A DNA stretch of 46,000 nt. Source: Takakia lepidozioides (Eukaryota; Streptophyta; Takakiopsida; Takakiales; Takakiaceae). The notes beneath the pieces were generated by a model. That model was not told the origin of the DNA, ran no database searches, and saw only the letters and a program-made list of their open reading frames with translations. This document shows positions 1-11,112 of the stretch, one piece after another (the first letter of the stretch is position 1; each line of letters opens with the position of its first letter). The position numbers and the translations under genes are program-made. Location of the stretch: positions 1 to 46,000 of the forward strand of contig JAKLZA010000032.1 of assembly GCA_030704615.1 (NCBI GenBank). The letters are read 5' to 3'.

Positions 1-246
1 GTATCGACCAGGACGAACTCTCCACTGGCTGATATGAGCCGTCTCATCACGGTTTTGGAAAGAGTATTTCAACAACTTCCTTTTAAGATCGTACACCTCT
101 TTCTCCAAAAAGATGGAGCCATTCTGCAGCTAAAAACGGGTAGGCAAGACATGTTCCAGAACAATTGCAAATCCATTGTCAAGGACTTCCTGGGAGAACG
201 GCACTGGTTTGTCGACAGAGAAGAACTCCGCTTCAGAGGAAGCCAT
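1..246 (-). pseudogene. N-terminal fragment of a MULE transposase related to the main element
   Basis: Minus-strand reading starts at an ATG at 246 (peptide begins MASSEAEFF) and runs off the left edge of the window. It aligns without gaps to the N-terminus of the transposase at 954-4525: DNGFAIV matches DDGYAVV, both continue to a GS pair 22 residues on, and both then read KEVYD followed by a WRV-PG-Y stretch. The match identifies a divergent paralogue rather than another copy of the same element. A TAG at 130-132 interrupts the frame in the middle of the conserved block, so this piece is broken. Bases 247-535 upstream contain no further gene I can support and may be its old promoter. The comparison also supports the start codon chosen for the intact transposase. 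The identification is from direct comparison within the window. Confidence 0.7.
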
Positions 247-535
247 CTTCCTTCCTCGCGTACGTTTGTACCTTGCTATTGCAGATCTAGTGTAAATCGG
301 TTTACTGATGTCTCCAGAACACAGTTGAAGAATGAACAGAGAATATGGCGGAGGAAGCTCAGACAACGACTGTGCATATTATGTTATTCTTTCCAGATAT
401 GCAGCCGTCCATTTTAATTACTTTTCTTGTGGGCCCAGTGGTCAGAGTATCCCTAGGAGCAGTGTCGGCAACTGATAAACCGTTAACCAGAACCTCATCA
501 ATAAACCCAATAACAAAGCCGACTTCCTGGAAGCC

Positions 536-642
536 AGCGTAGCTACGGCGTGAGCCCAGCCCCGTGAGCCTGGGAGCTGAGCTCACGTTCAAGCTTTGAA
601 GCGTGAGCTGAGCTCACGCTTCAGGGAAGCGTGAGCGGCATG
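536..642. repeat. Terminal region with CGTGAGC motif cluster (outer end, left copy)
   Basis: The first bases contain the perfect palindrome CGTAGCTACG. Within the next 90 bp the motif CGTGAGC or its complement GCTCACG occurs six times, partly as the near-palindrome GCGTGAGCTGAGCTCACGC. A related motif cluster is found at the other end of the element. Such subterminal clusters are typical of transposase-binding sites, but binding is inferred. Confidence 0.65.
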
Positions 643-802
643 AATCTGCTGGAGAAGCAGGTCCTATAGGCGAGGATTGCAGGAAGAGGGCCTATTACCG
701 TGGACAAAACAAAGGAGGCCACCATGCACCATGTCTGCAATGCGTGCCAAAAAAGAGGAATATGTAAACATGTCAGATTTGAGCTCAGAATGATTGACAC
801 AG

Positions 803-808
803 TTTATT
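803..808 (-). terminator. Polyadenylation signal of the transposase gene (left copy)
   Basis: AATAAA on the minus strand, about 150 bp past the transposase stop codon at 954-956. The same hexamer stands at the matching place in the right copy (44625-44630). Confidence 0.5.
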
Positions 809-953
809 TCAATTCACAGAGAGACGCTTACAATGAATCGCAAGTGCATTTGCCCTCACAAGTGAACGAAATGTATATGTTTGTCATAAAATGAAAAGTC
901 TTCACACGGCAACCTGGAAACCAGCATGGGAAGCGGGCATGGCTCGTATGTGT

Positions 954-3900
954 TCAAAGAGAAGTTGGCGGAGCTCTACGCGAGGTGTCCCGCTGCAGAA
1001 GGGTGATGACTTCTCCGTAGCCTAGTGTGGCTTGGTGAATGAATTGGTCTCTCTTACCGTCGCAACACATAATTACAAGGTATATGTAATATTGATGCTT
1101 GCAGGGGACCCACTTCCCTCTCATGCCGAGAGCGCCCTCACGCATCGTTACAAAATCCGGACAAGTGCACGATGGGAAATTCCCAATGGTAACTTGATAT
1201 TCTTTGGCATGAAGAACTGAGCCAATTGACAGCACTGTGTAAATCCGTCCATACCCCGGGGAAGGGACTTCGGTGATACGAGCCACCGTAGCCTGCAAAA
1301 TTCTAGCCGATTCCATCTTGCATTCGTGATCTGCACCCGAAGCAACACGGCGCACTGTTTTTCCATCTCTTTTTGTTGGGTGGGAGTTGGCACCGGGTGG
1401 AGGCATTGTCGGAGCATGTGGCACATCTGTGCCGACAGTGCATAAGGGCACCACCCGGGACCGTGCAAGACAAAACCCTCCCTCCTCCAGCATGCTTATC
1501 TCGGTTGAGGACAGCGATGTCCCAATTTGCACAGGCCAAATTGCGGGGGGAGGGGGCTTCATTATCACGGAAGGACGAACTGTTCCCTTCACGCATCGTG
1601 CCATATCGTCTGGGCAGAACCAAAACTTGTGCTCTTTTGACTCCCCACTATGATAAGGTCGGAACAACCCTGTGAATGTTGGAGCTGGAGTCCCCCTGGA
1701 GCCTTTGCATATTTTTGATTTGCATTTCTTGAAAGAGGGGGTCCGAATTGCCATGCAAGCCACTCTAGATCCTGGTGGGGTGCGTTCTATATGCCAGTCA
1801 CTATCAATGCAATCAGATTCCTGCACCATGGCCACCACCTCCTCCAATGGGATTTCCGCTGCTATGCTTGCATGTTCCGCACCTGCTCCACAGGAGGAGG
1901 ATCCACCTGGGAAGGGGCCGGCACAGGACTTAGTCTGCACTGGAGACACCTTTGGCACAGAGAAATTGACCCTGTCTGGCCTATGGGAATCTCCATCTGA
2001 CCCTGGAAGAGTGTTTAATTTCCTTTTGCATGATCCAAATCTTTCCTCGCCTTCCAAATGGGGGAGCCTGGATTGCAGAGGGGAACCTTCAGTGCACCTG
2101 TTTAGAGCTCTGGCCATCTTTGACGGGTCTCCGGACCTACTCGCAGCCCTTAGCATCAACAAAGTCGAATCGGGGCCCTTCCCTCCACCCCGTCCCATCA
2201 GAAAATTGCGGTACCTGGTTTGTTGTGTAAGTGCCCGCACCATGTCATCAGCAGTGGCCACATACAAGTCACGACCTGCTTTGGTAGACTGTTGCATCCA
2301 GGCGTTGTGAACAGTCTCTGCCAAATTACACGATGGCATGTCGGCCAAGTCCTCCAAGGACATGTCCTGCAGGAGGCATTGCATGGAAATGTGAGGAAGG
2401 AAAAGAAATGGTAGAGGTTATTCAAGTGACAATCGAACAACCCCAAATGAACAGGCACGATGCAAAGTGCAATTTGTGTTTAAGGAAAACTTGTGAGGCT
2501 TACCGTCGTCATGAAAGCTCCCCACTGTCTGTACCTGAAGTGCCAGAAAACCAACCAGTCCTCCAACTCCTTCAGGTGGATACCTGTAGCAGCACCAGCG
2601 GAGAACCACCAAGCCCGGATTGCCTGGTAAGTGCTCTCTGCTTCTCCCATTGAGGTGGCATTCTTGTACTTCAGACAGAGCCTTCTATGCTCCAACTGAA
2701 GGTCAGGGCGAATGCAGCGCTTTGTATGACGTGCCAGAGATTGACTCCAATGGAAGAGGCATGTGCGCTCCCTATTTTCCATGGGGACCTTAGGATCCCC
2801 AGAACCAAACACGCGCCGCACTGCATTGAAATTTGCCTGTGCACTATCAGCCATGAAGCCCGCAAAGTTTGTGTTCTGTATTCCATTGCGCTGCATGACG
2901 GTCAGGAGGGACTTCCACATGAGCATCTGGGATTCAGTGTCCTCCGACTGCATATCACAAATTGCTATGGAGAGCACACGCTGGTACGCCGGATCATACA
3001 CATGGCACGCCATGGTTGTCCAACCCTTCACCCGTTTGCAGTGATCAAACATTAACCAACATTTAGCCAAATCTCCTCCAGGTTGCATTCGGCGGACAAT
3101 GCTCACACCACTGCCTTGGCCCACAGCGGACATCTTGAACAAATACACTTTGGACGAGCCCTGGCCAGGGAACATACTGTTTTGAATGAATTCATAGCGA
3201 CTCCTCCGTTTGAGGTCCATAATGTTGTCCATGAATCCAGCAGTGCCTGTGCCCATTCTGAGTGCATTCACCTGGTTTCGAATATTGGGAGAGCTCAACA
3301 CGGAGAAATGGTCCATGACTGCCTCAAGGGAATCTGCATCCAGCATTGGCTGTGTCGAATCCCCTTCACCCAGTATGTGTTTTTCCAGGAATGCCTTGCT
3401 AGCTGCAAGCGCTATAGCAGAAGGTGTTGCAGAAGGGGCATTATGGAACTCTTGCTTCAGTAGATTTCTAGCGATGTCCACGCTATCCCTGCAACTCCCT
3501 TTGGACACAGGATGCTCGTGTGCACCCATATGAATGCAGGCACGAGTCATTGTCTTGCATCGATGTGCCACCTGATACATACGAGCGTGGCAAACAGAAA
3601 CACAGGACGGGGAAAGTTTGCAGAACCTGCACACAAAAGTATTGGTATTGGGAGGTGCAAGCCCTGGGGTGAAAGGATTCAGGGGCACACCTTCCCACTC
3701 ACTTTCGTTTGGCTGAGCGCTGTTTCTCAGCCGAGGGCAAGAAATATTCAGGCACTTGCAATGCCCAACGCAAACCGACCTCCGAAATTTCAAGCCAATG
3801 TCGTTATGGATGTTCGAAGTTTTTGTCCTGCACCAAGGATGTCCGTCATGTTTCTTGTCCATGCCCTGCAGAAGCCCAGCCAGTCCACTGGAAGACGTGG

Positions 3901-4525
3901 GAGGGTTGAGCTCAAACAAGATGTCCCCATCAAACTGAGCTGGCACGTATTGAACACGTTGCACTGGAAGGGACTCCCAATCAACAAAACGTAGCTCGCT
4001 CTTGCACCCAGGCACACCTGCGAGGGCTTTCAATTTTGGAATGACACTTGTTATCTCGCGCAATTCGTCATCATCCAATAAGGGAGTTTGCACTGGCGGA
4101 GGAATCTCAGAAACATCCTCCGAGGACGAGTCCGAAAGAGTAACGAAGGTAGTGGATGTGCTCACCTCTTGTTTCACAGGAACTGTGCCCTTCTGTTGCA
4201 CGACCGATGCTGCAGTGCCAGGGGTAACGACTGATCCTGCTGATTGTCTTCTCTCTTTTCCAAGGACACGGTATGTTCCTGGAAGGACTCTCCACTTCCT
4301 TCCACACTCGCCAACCAAGGGTTTCTCCAAGTGCCCAGAATCCAAATTCCCATCCTCGTCATACACCTCTTTCTGAACAAGCAGAGAACCCAACTCCAGC
4401 GGGAACACTGTAACCAGCTCATCCTCATGAACAACTGCATACCCATCGTCGTCTGCAGTGGCAGTCAGTGGAAGAGTACCTGCATTGGAATGGAATCGAG
4501 CGAGTGCATCTCGCTCCCTCGACAT
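954..4525 (-). CDS. MULE-type transposase with WRKY-GCM1-like and SWIM zinc fingers (open copy)
   Basis: Two exons (4525-2504 and 2366-954) flank a 137-bp GT-AG intron in phase 0 and give about 1144 residues. Order of domains: an N-terminal region; an acidic Ser-rich stretch (SDSSSEDVSE); a Cys/His-rich finger ending HMGAHEHPV near residues 331-339, like the end of WRKY-GCM1 fingers; the MULE catalytic core; and a C-terminal SWIM finger near residues 1071-1096 (CTCPDF, then CKH). In the core, the first Asp is in LMFDHCKR (about 494) and the second in FMADSAQANFNAV (about 560), followed by the MULE-type CLFHW. I did not assign the third acidic residue. The start at 4525 is preferred because the paralogue at 1-246 begins at a similar place; the open frame extends upstream to 4948 but overlaps the TATA box. 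The product should bind the element ends and catalyse transposition. The frame around 2030-2085 differs from the right copy and may not be ancestral. Confidence 0.85.
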
Positions 4526-4953
4526 GTTTTCCAGCACTGAACGAAACTGCCGATGCAGAACGGAATCCCCGAACTGAGAGCCCGTAATTATCGAAAGTGG
4601 AAATACCACCAGCAAACTGAGGTCAACAAGGGTAGCACCAAACCCAAGGCTGCCGGCGATGCATGCCAAGGATGTAGGGATGACGTGCACATTCACCTCC
4701 CACCAACCAGAAAAACGGTTTTGAAAGACCAGAGCCACAAGAAGCCGTACTGTTTTTGGATGGAAAACAAACCCTGAAATTGACATGAAACCATCCATTA
4801 TGAAATGACGGCAACAACCCTGGAGAGCAGTAAACAGGAAGATCCGATTGTAATGAGATTGTGTTGCGCCAGAATAGCACAGAACAAACACCGACACTTC
4901 AAGAGATACCTCGCACGAATGTGTGCAACACATGGTCATATCCGACACAATCC

Positions 4954-4959
4954 TTTATA
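4954..4959 (-). promoter_or_regulatory. TATA box of the transposase gene (left copy)
   Basis: GGTATAAAGG on the minus strand, conserved at 40477-40482 in the right copy. It lies about 430 bp upstream of the chosen start codon, leaving a long 5' leader that may contain an intron. Function is inferred from sequence and position. Confidence 0.55.
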
Positions 4960-5467
4960 CCGAATGACCCCATGGGGACGGTCACGGCATAAAAAAAACC
5001 ACAGGGCATGCAGCACAACACACGTGGATGCATATGTGAAGCATAACAATTATTGCGAATCTGGAAGAACTGCTCGGAATTGAAAAAGCACTACATTTCT
5101 ACGGCGCATTCGAATTTGAAAGAAGGCAAGGAGGCCGCCATGTATTGGCAGGCGGCGAAGCACATCTGACATATATCGCAAATGCATGCAACGGATATTC
5201 TTTTTCTTCGGCGCTTTATTAGCTGGGTAATACAAAGACGACAAAATGGATGAATTCCGTTCGCACACAATATCAACACCCGCATCCAAATACGGTTGAC
5301 AACGTCCATTTTTATTTTTGTTACATGCGATACCAGAACTTGTTGCAAACGTCAAACTGGAGAGCTCCAGGGGCATCGTGGGGAGCCCTTGTTTCCAGCG
5401 GAGGAGAAAGAGAAGGAAGTCATTATACTTCACGAGTTCTAGAAACAGGAATAGAGCTAGATATAGA
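4960..5467. promoter_or_regulatory. Divergent promoter region between transposase and methyltransferase genes
   Basis: About 500 bp separates the TATA box of the minus-strand transposase gene from the first ATG of methyltransferase exon 1 on the plus strand. It is well conserved in the right copy (39972-40476). I see no confident TATA box for the plus-strand gene, and no other gene here. The head-to-head layout suggests co-regulation. Confidence 0.5.
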
Positions 5468-5779
5468 ATGAGGATGGAAAGAGTGGAGGAAGAGGAAAAG
5501 GAGGAAGAAGAGGGAATACAGGAAAGTGTGGCGATGGAGGAGCAGGAATCTGGAGAAGAACAACAACCCACCATAGTTCCAGGAACAGGCGAGGAGGACA
5601 CTGCGTCTGAGGGAGAGACAGACGACATGGAGGAAGATGTTGACACTGGCCTCACGGACGATCTGACCACGGGAAAGAGGAAGGGGGAGAGGCTCACCTA
5701 CATAGTCGGCGAAGAGAGCAGCCCCAAGCGGAAAGCGTCCCCGGCAACTGGGGAGTCTTCTCGAGTAGCTACGAAAAAG
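5468..5779 (+). CDS. Exon 1 of the element methyltransferase gene: acidic, nuclear-type N-terminus (left copy)
   Basis: An open 104-codon stretch starts at the first ATG of its frame (MRMERVEEEE). It is very rich in Glu and Asp, then turns basic with an NLS-like segment (SSPKRKASP and VATKK). It ends at the strong splice donor AAAAAG/GTAAAA in phase 0. The acceptor TTGCAG at 11107-11112 also opens exon 2 in phase 0, so the two join in frame. That makes the whole satellite array part of a 5.3-kb first intron. No other element gene is in the right orientation to use this exon. The join is inferred from splice sites and phase; an independent small protein is the alternative. Confidence 0.55.
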
Positions 5780-5849
5780 GTAAAATCCACACGACCCATA
5801 TTTGTGAAGAATTCGGCTTTGAATGGCAGGTATTTGTGAAAGAAAGAAC

Positions 5850-8800
5850 CATTGGTCTTGCAAAATTTGGTCTTGATGTCTGTTATGTGAGGGTGAAACG
5901 AACCCTTCACTGCCAGCCCAGACAGTGTGCGGCAACGCACACTGTTTGAGCTGAGCATTTCAATGTTTCTGGGTGCAAAATTTGGACTTCAGGGGCACCT
6001 GTGTGAGTGTGAAAAGAACCCTTCACTGCCAGCCCAGACAGTGTGCGGCAACGCACACTGTTTGAGCTGAGCATTTCAATGTTTATGGGTGCAAAATTTG
6101 GACTTCAGGGCACCTGTGTGAGTGTGAAATGAACCCTTCACTGCCAGCTCAGACAGTGTGCGGCAACGCACACTGTTTGAGCTGGGCATTTCGGTGTTTC
6201 TGGGTGCAAAATTTGGTCTTTGCTGTCTGTTATCTGAGGTTGAAATGAACCCTTCAAAACCAGCTCAAACAGCGTGCGGCAACGCACAATGTTTGAGCAG
6301 ACCTTTTCAATGTTTTAGGGTTCAAAATTTGGTCTTGATGTCTGTTATGTTAGTGTGAAATGAACCCTTCACTGCCAGCTCAGACAGTGTGCGGCAACGC
6401 ACACTGTTTGAGCTGAGCATTTCAATGTTTCTGGATGCAAAATTGGACTTCAGGGGCACCTGTGTGAGTGTGAAATGAACCCTTCACTGCCAGCCAGACA
6501 GTGTGCGGCAACGCACACTGTTTGAGCTGAGCATTTCAATGTTTCTGGGTGCAAAATTTGGACTTCAGGGGCACCTGTGTGAGTGTGAAAAGAACCCTTC
6601 ACTGCCAGCCCAGACAGTGTGCGGCAACGCACACTGTTTGAGCTGAGCATTTCAATGTTTATGGGTGCAAATTTGGACTTCAGGGGCACCTGTGTGAGTG
6701 TGAAATGAACCCTTCACTGCCAGCTCAGACAGTGTGCGGCAACGCACACTATTTGAGCTGGCATTTCAATGTTTCTGGTGCAAAATTTGGTCTTTGCTGT
6801 CTGTTATCTGAGGTTGAAATGAACCCTTCACTGCCAGCTCAAACAGTGTGCGGCAACGCACACTGTTTGAGCAGACCTTTTCAATGTTTTAGGGTTCAAA
6901 ATTTGGTCTTGATGTCTGTTATGTTAGTGTGAAAAGAACCCTTCACTGCCAGCTCAGACAGTGTGCGGCAACGCACACTGTTTGAGCTGAGCATTTCAAT
7001 GTTTCTGGATGCAAAAATTGGACTTCAGGGGCACCTGTGTGAGTGTGAAATGAACCCTTCACTGCCAGCTCAGACAGTGTGCGGCAACGCACACTGTTTG
7101 AGCTGAGCATTTCAATGTTTCTGGGTGAAATATTTGGACTTCAGGGGCACCTGTGTGAGTGTGAAAAGAACCCTTCACTGCCAGCCCAGACAGTGTGCGG
7201 CAACGCACACTGTTTGAGCTGAGCATTTCAATGTTTCTGGGTGCAAAATTTGGACTTCAGGGGCACCTGTGTGAGTGTGAAAAGAACCCTTCACTGCCAG
7301 CTCAGACAGTGTGCGGCAACGCACACTGTTTGAGCTGAGCATTTCAATGTTTCTGGGTGAAATATTTGGACTTCAGGGGCACCTGTGTGAGTGTGAAAAG
7401 AACCCTTCACTGCCAGCTCAGACAGTGTGCGGCAACGCACACTGTTTGAGCTGAGCATTTCAATGTTTCTGGATGCAAAATTGGACTTCAGGGGCACCTG
7501 TGTGAGTGTGAAAATAACCCTTCACTGCCAGCCCAGACAGTGTGCGGCAACGCACACTGTTTGAGCTGAGCATTTCAATGTTTCTGGGTGCAAAATTTGG
7601 ACTTCAGGGCACCTGTGTGAGGGTGAAATGAACCCTTCACTGCCAGCTCAGACAGTGTGCGGCAACGCACACTGTTTGAGCTGAGCATTTCAATGTTTCT
7701 GGGGGAAATATTTGGACTTCATGGGCACCTGTGTGAGTGTGAAAAGAACCCTTCACTGCCAGCCCAGACAGTGTGCGGCAACGCACACTGTTTGAGCTGA
7801 GCATTTCAATGTTTCTGGGTGCAAAATTTGGACTTCAGGGGCACCTGTGTGAGTGTGAAAAGAACCCTTCACTGCCAGCTCAGACAGTGTGCGGCAACGC
7901 ACACTGTTTGAGCTGAGCATTTCAATGTTTCTGGGTGAAATATTTGGACTTCAGGGGCACCTGTGTGAGTGTGAAAGAACCCTTCACTGCCAGCTCAGAC
8001 AGTGTGCGGCAACGCACACTGTTTGAGCTGAGCATTTCAATGTTTCTGGATGCAAAAATTGGACTTCAGGGGCACCTGTGTGAGTGTGAAATGAACCCTT
8101 CACTGCCAGCTCAGACAGTGTGCGGCAACGCACACTGTTTGAGCTGAGCATTTCAATGTTTCTGGATGCAAAAATTGGACTTCAGGGGCACCTGTGTGAG
8201 TGTGAAATGAACCCTTCACTGCCAGCTCAGACAGTGTGCGGCAACGCACACTGTTTGAGCTGAGCATTTCAATGTTTCTGGATGCAAAATTTGGACTTCA
8301 GGGGCACCTGTGTGAGTGTGAAAAAACCCTTCACTGCCAGCCCAGACAGTGTGCGGCAACGCACACTGTTTGAGCTGAGCATTTCAATGTTTCTGGGTGC
8401 AAAATTTGGACTTCATGGGCACCCGTGTGAGGGTGAAATGAACCCTTCACTGCCAGCTCAGACAGTGTGCGGCAACGCACACTGTTTGAGCTGAGCATTT
8501 CAATGTTTCTGGGTGAAATATTTGGACTTCAGGGGCACCTGTGTGAGTGTGAAAAGAACCCTTCACTGCCAGCCCAGACAGTGTGCGGCAACGCACACTG
8601 TTTGAGCTGAGCATTTCAATGTTTCTGGGTGAAATATTTGGACTTCAGGGGCACCTGTGTGAGTGTGAAATGAACCTTCACTGCCAGCTCAGACAGTGTG
8701 CGGCAACGCACACTGTTTGAGCTGAGCATTTCAATGTTTCTGGATGCAAAAATTGGACTTCAGGGGCACCTGTGTGAGTGTGTAAAGAACCCTTCACTGC

Positions 8801-10880
8801 CAGCTCATACAGTGTGCGGCAACGCACACTGTTTGAGCTGAGCATTTCAATGTTTCTGGTGCAAAATTTGGACTTCAGGGGCACCTGTGTGAGTGTGAAA
8901 AGAACCCTTCACTGCCAGCCCAGACAGTGTGCGGCAACGCACACTGTTTGAGCTGAGCATTTCAATGTTTCTGGGTGCAAATTTGGACTTCATGGGCACA
9001 TTTTTGAGTATAAAATGAACCCTTCACTGTCAGCTCAAACAGTCTGCGGAACCGCACACTGTTTGAGCTGAGCATTTCAATGTTTCTGGTGAAATATTTG
9101 GACTTCAGGGGCACCTGTGTGAGTGTGAAAAGAACCTTCACTGCCAGGACAGTGTGCGGCAACGCACACTGTTTGAGCTGAGCATTTCAATGTTTCTGAT
9201 TTGGACTTCAGGGGCACCTGTGTGAGTGTGAAATGAACCCTTCACTGCCAGCTCAGACAGTGTGCGGCAACGCACACTGTTTGAGCTGAGCATTTCAATG
9301 TTTCTGGGTGAAAAATTTGGACTTCAGGGGCACCTGTGTGAGTGTGAAATGAACCCTTCACTGCCAGCTCAGACAGTGTGCGGCAACGCACACTGTTTGA
9401 GCTGAGCATTTCAATGTTTCTGGGTGAAAATTTGGACTTCAGGGGCACCTGTGTGAGTGTGAAATGAACCCTTCACTGCCAGCTCAGACAGTGTGCGGCA
9501 ACGCACACTGTTTGAGCTGAGCATTTCAATGTTTCTGGGTGAAAAATTTGGACTTCAGGGCACCTGTGTGAGTGTGAAAATGAACCCTTCACTGCCAGCT
9601 CAGACAGTGTGCGGCAACGCACACTGTTTGAGCTGAGCATTTCAATGTTTCTGGGGTGAAAATTTGGACTTCAGGGGCACCTGTGTGAGTGTGAAAAGAA
9701 CCCTTCACTGCCAGCCAGACAGTGTGCGGCAACGCACACTGTTTGAGCTGAGCATTTCAATGTTTCTGGGTGCAAAATTTGGACTTCAGGGGCACCTGTG
9801 TGTGTGAAAAAACCTTCACTGCCAGCTCAGACAGTGTGCGGCAACGCACACTTTGAGCTGAGCATTTCAATGTTTCTGGTGAAAATTTGGACTTCAGGGG
9901 CACCTGTGTGAGTGTGAAAGAACCCTTCACTGCCAGCTCACAGTGTGCGGCAACGCACACTGTTTGAGCTTTCAATGTTTCGGGTGAAAATTTGGACTTC
10001 AGGGGCACCTGTGTGAGTGTGAAAAGAACCCTTCACTGCCAGCTCAGACAGTGTGCGGCAACGCACACTGTTTGAGCTGAGCATTTCAATGTTTCTGGTG
10101 CAAAATTTGGACTTCAGGGGCACCTGTGTGAGTGTGAAAGAACCCTTCACTGCCAGCTCAGACAGTGTGCGGCAACGCACACTGTTTGAGCTGAGCATTT
10201 CAATGTTTCTGGGTGAAATATTTGGACTTCAGGGGCACCTGTGTGAGTGTGAAAGAACCCTTCACTGCCAGCTCAGACAGTGTGCGGCAACGCACACTGT
10301 TTGAGCTGAGCATTTCAATGTTTCTGGGTGAAAATTTGGACTTCAGGGCACCGTGTGAGTGTGAAATGAACCCTTCACTGCCAGCTCAGACAGTGTGCGG
10401 CAACGCACACTGTTTGAGCTGAGCATTTCAATGTTTCTGGGTGAAAATTTGGACTTCAGGGGCACCTGTGTGAGTGTGAAATGAACCCTTCACTGCCAGC
10501 CCAGACAGTGTGCGGCAACGCACACTGTTTGAGCTGAGCATTTCAATGTTTCTGGGTGCAAAATTTGGACTTCAGGGGCACCTGTGTGAGTGTGAAATGA
10601 ACCCTTCACTGCCAGCTCAGACAGTGTGCGGCAACGCACACTGTTTGAGCTGAGCATTTCAATGTTTCTGGGTGCAAAATTTGGACTTCATGGGCACCCG
10701 TGTGAGGGTGAAATGAACCCTTCACTGCCAGCCCAGACAGTGTGCGGCAACGCACACTGTTTGAGCTGAGCATTTCAATGTTTCTGGTGCAAAATTTGGA
10801 CTTCATGGGCACATTTTTGAGTATAAAATGAACCCTTCACTGTCAGCTCAAACAGTCTGCGGAACCGCACACTGTGTAGG
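5850..10880. repeat. 116-bp hairpin satellite array, left copy (about 43 monomers)
   Basis: The monomer is about 116 bp, tandem and head-to-tail. Each unit holds CAGTGTGCG-GCAA-CGCACACTG, and the pairing extends to an 18-bp stem from CAGCTCAGA to TTTGAGCTG with one G-U pair and a GCAA loop (GNRA type) when read in the methyltransferase sense. Variants differ in the linker: most carry GGGCACCTGTGTGAGTG, a minority TCTTGATGTCTGTTATG. All short ORFs inside are by-products of the repeat. The last units (from about 10810) are degenerate. The array lies between the putative exon 1 and exon 2 of the methyltransferase gene. Confidence 0.95.
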
Positions 10881-11112
10881 CAGAACATATGAATATGGAA
10901 GGGCGCAACTTTCGGCCCTCATGGGCAGATATTTGAGCAGAACTTTTCAATGTTCTTTCCCTGTGTAAATCGGGAACATAGTGCATGTCCGTGAGGATCA
11001 ATGAACACTTATCTGGCAGCTCAAAGAACACTTCCCTTTTTATCCCACTTTTTCATGCATCGGTCGACGTTTCATTCCTCTCTTATAAGAATTTGAGTGA
11101 ACAACCTTGCAG

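Noticed and set aside
527-535. Target-site duplication of the transposons
   Set aside because: The 9-bp flanks of both copies were compared directly and in inversion-swapped pairs; only GCC at the two outer flanks agrees, which is too short to count.
1672-2310. 212-residue plus-strand open frame
   Set aside because: It lies antisense to transposase exon 2, is much shorter at the equivalent place of the right copy and has no recognisable motif.
4526-4948. Extension of the transposase start to 4948
   Set aside because: The frame is open but overlaps the TATA box at 4954-4959, and the upstream residues have no counterpart in the paralogue at 1-246.
6158-10812. Many 60-90 residue open frames inside the satellites
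   Set aside because: They repeat the monomer in all frames (for example SVRCRTLSELAVKG) and end wherever an indel falls. They are by-products of the repeat.
5850-10880. CRISPR-like array of regularly spaced palindromic repeats
   Set aside because: The intervals between palindromes are themselves repeated and not unique spacers, the period is 116 bp, there are no cas genes and the genome is eukaryotic. It is a tandem satellite.
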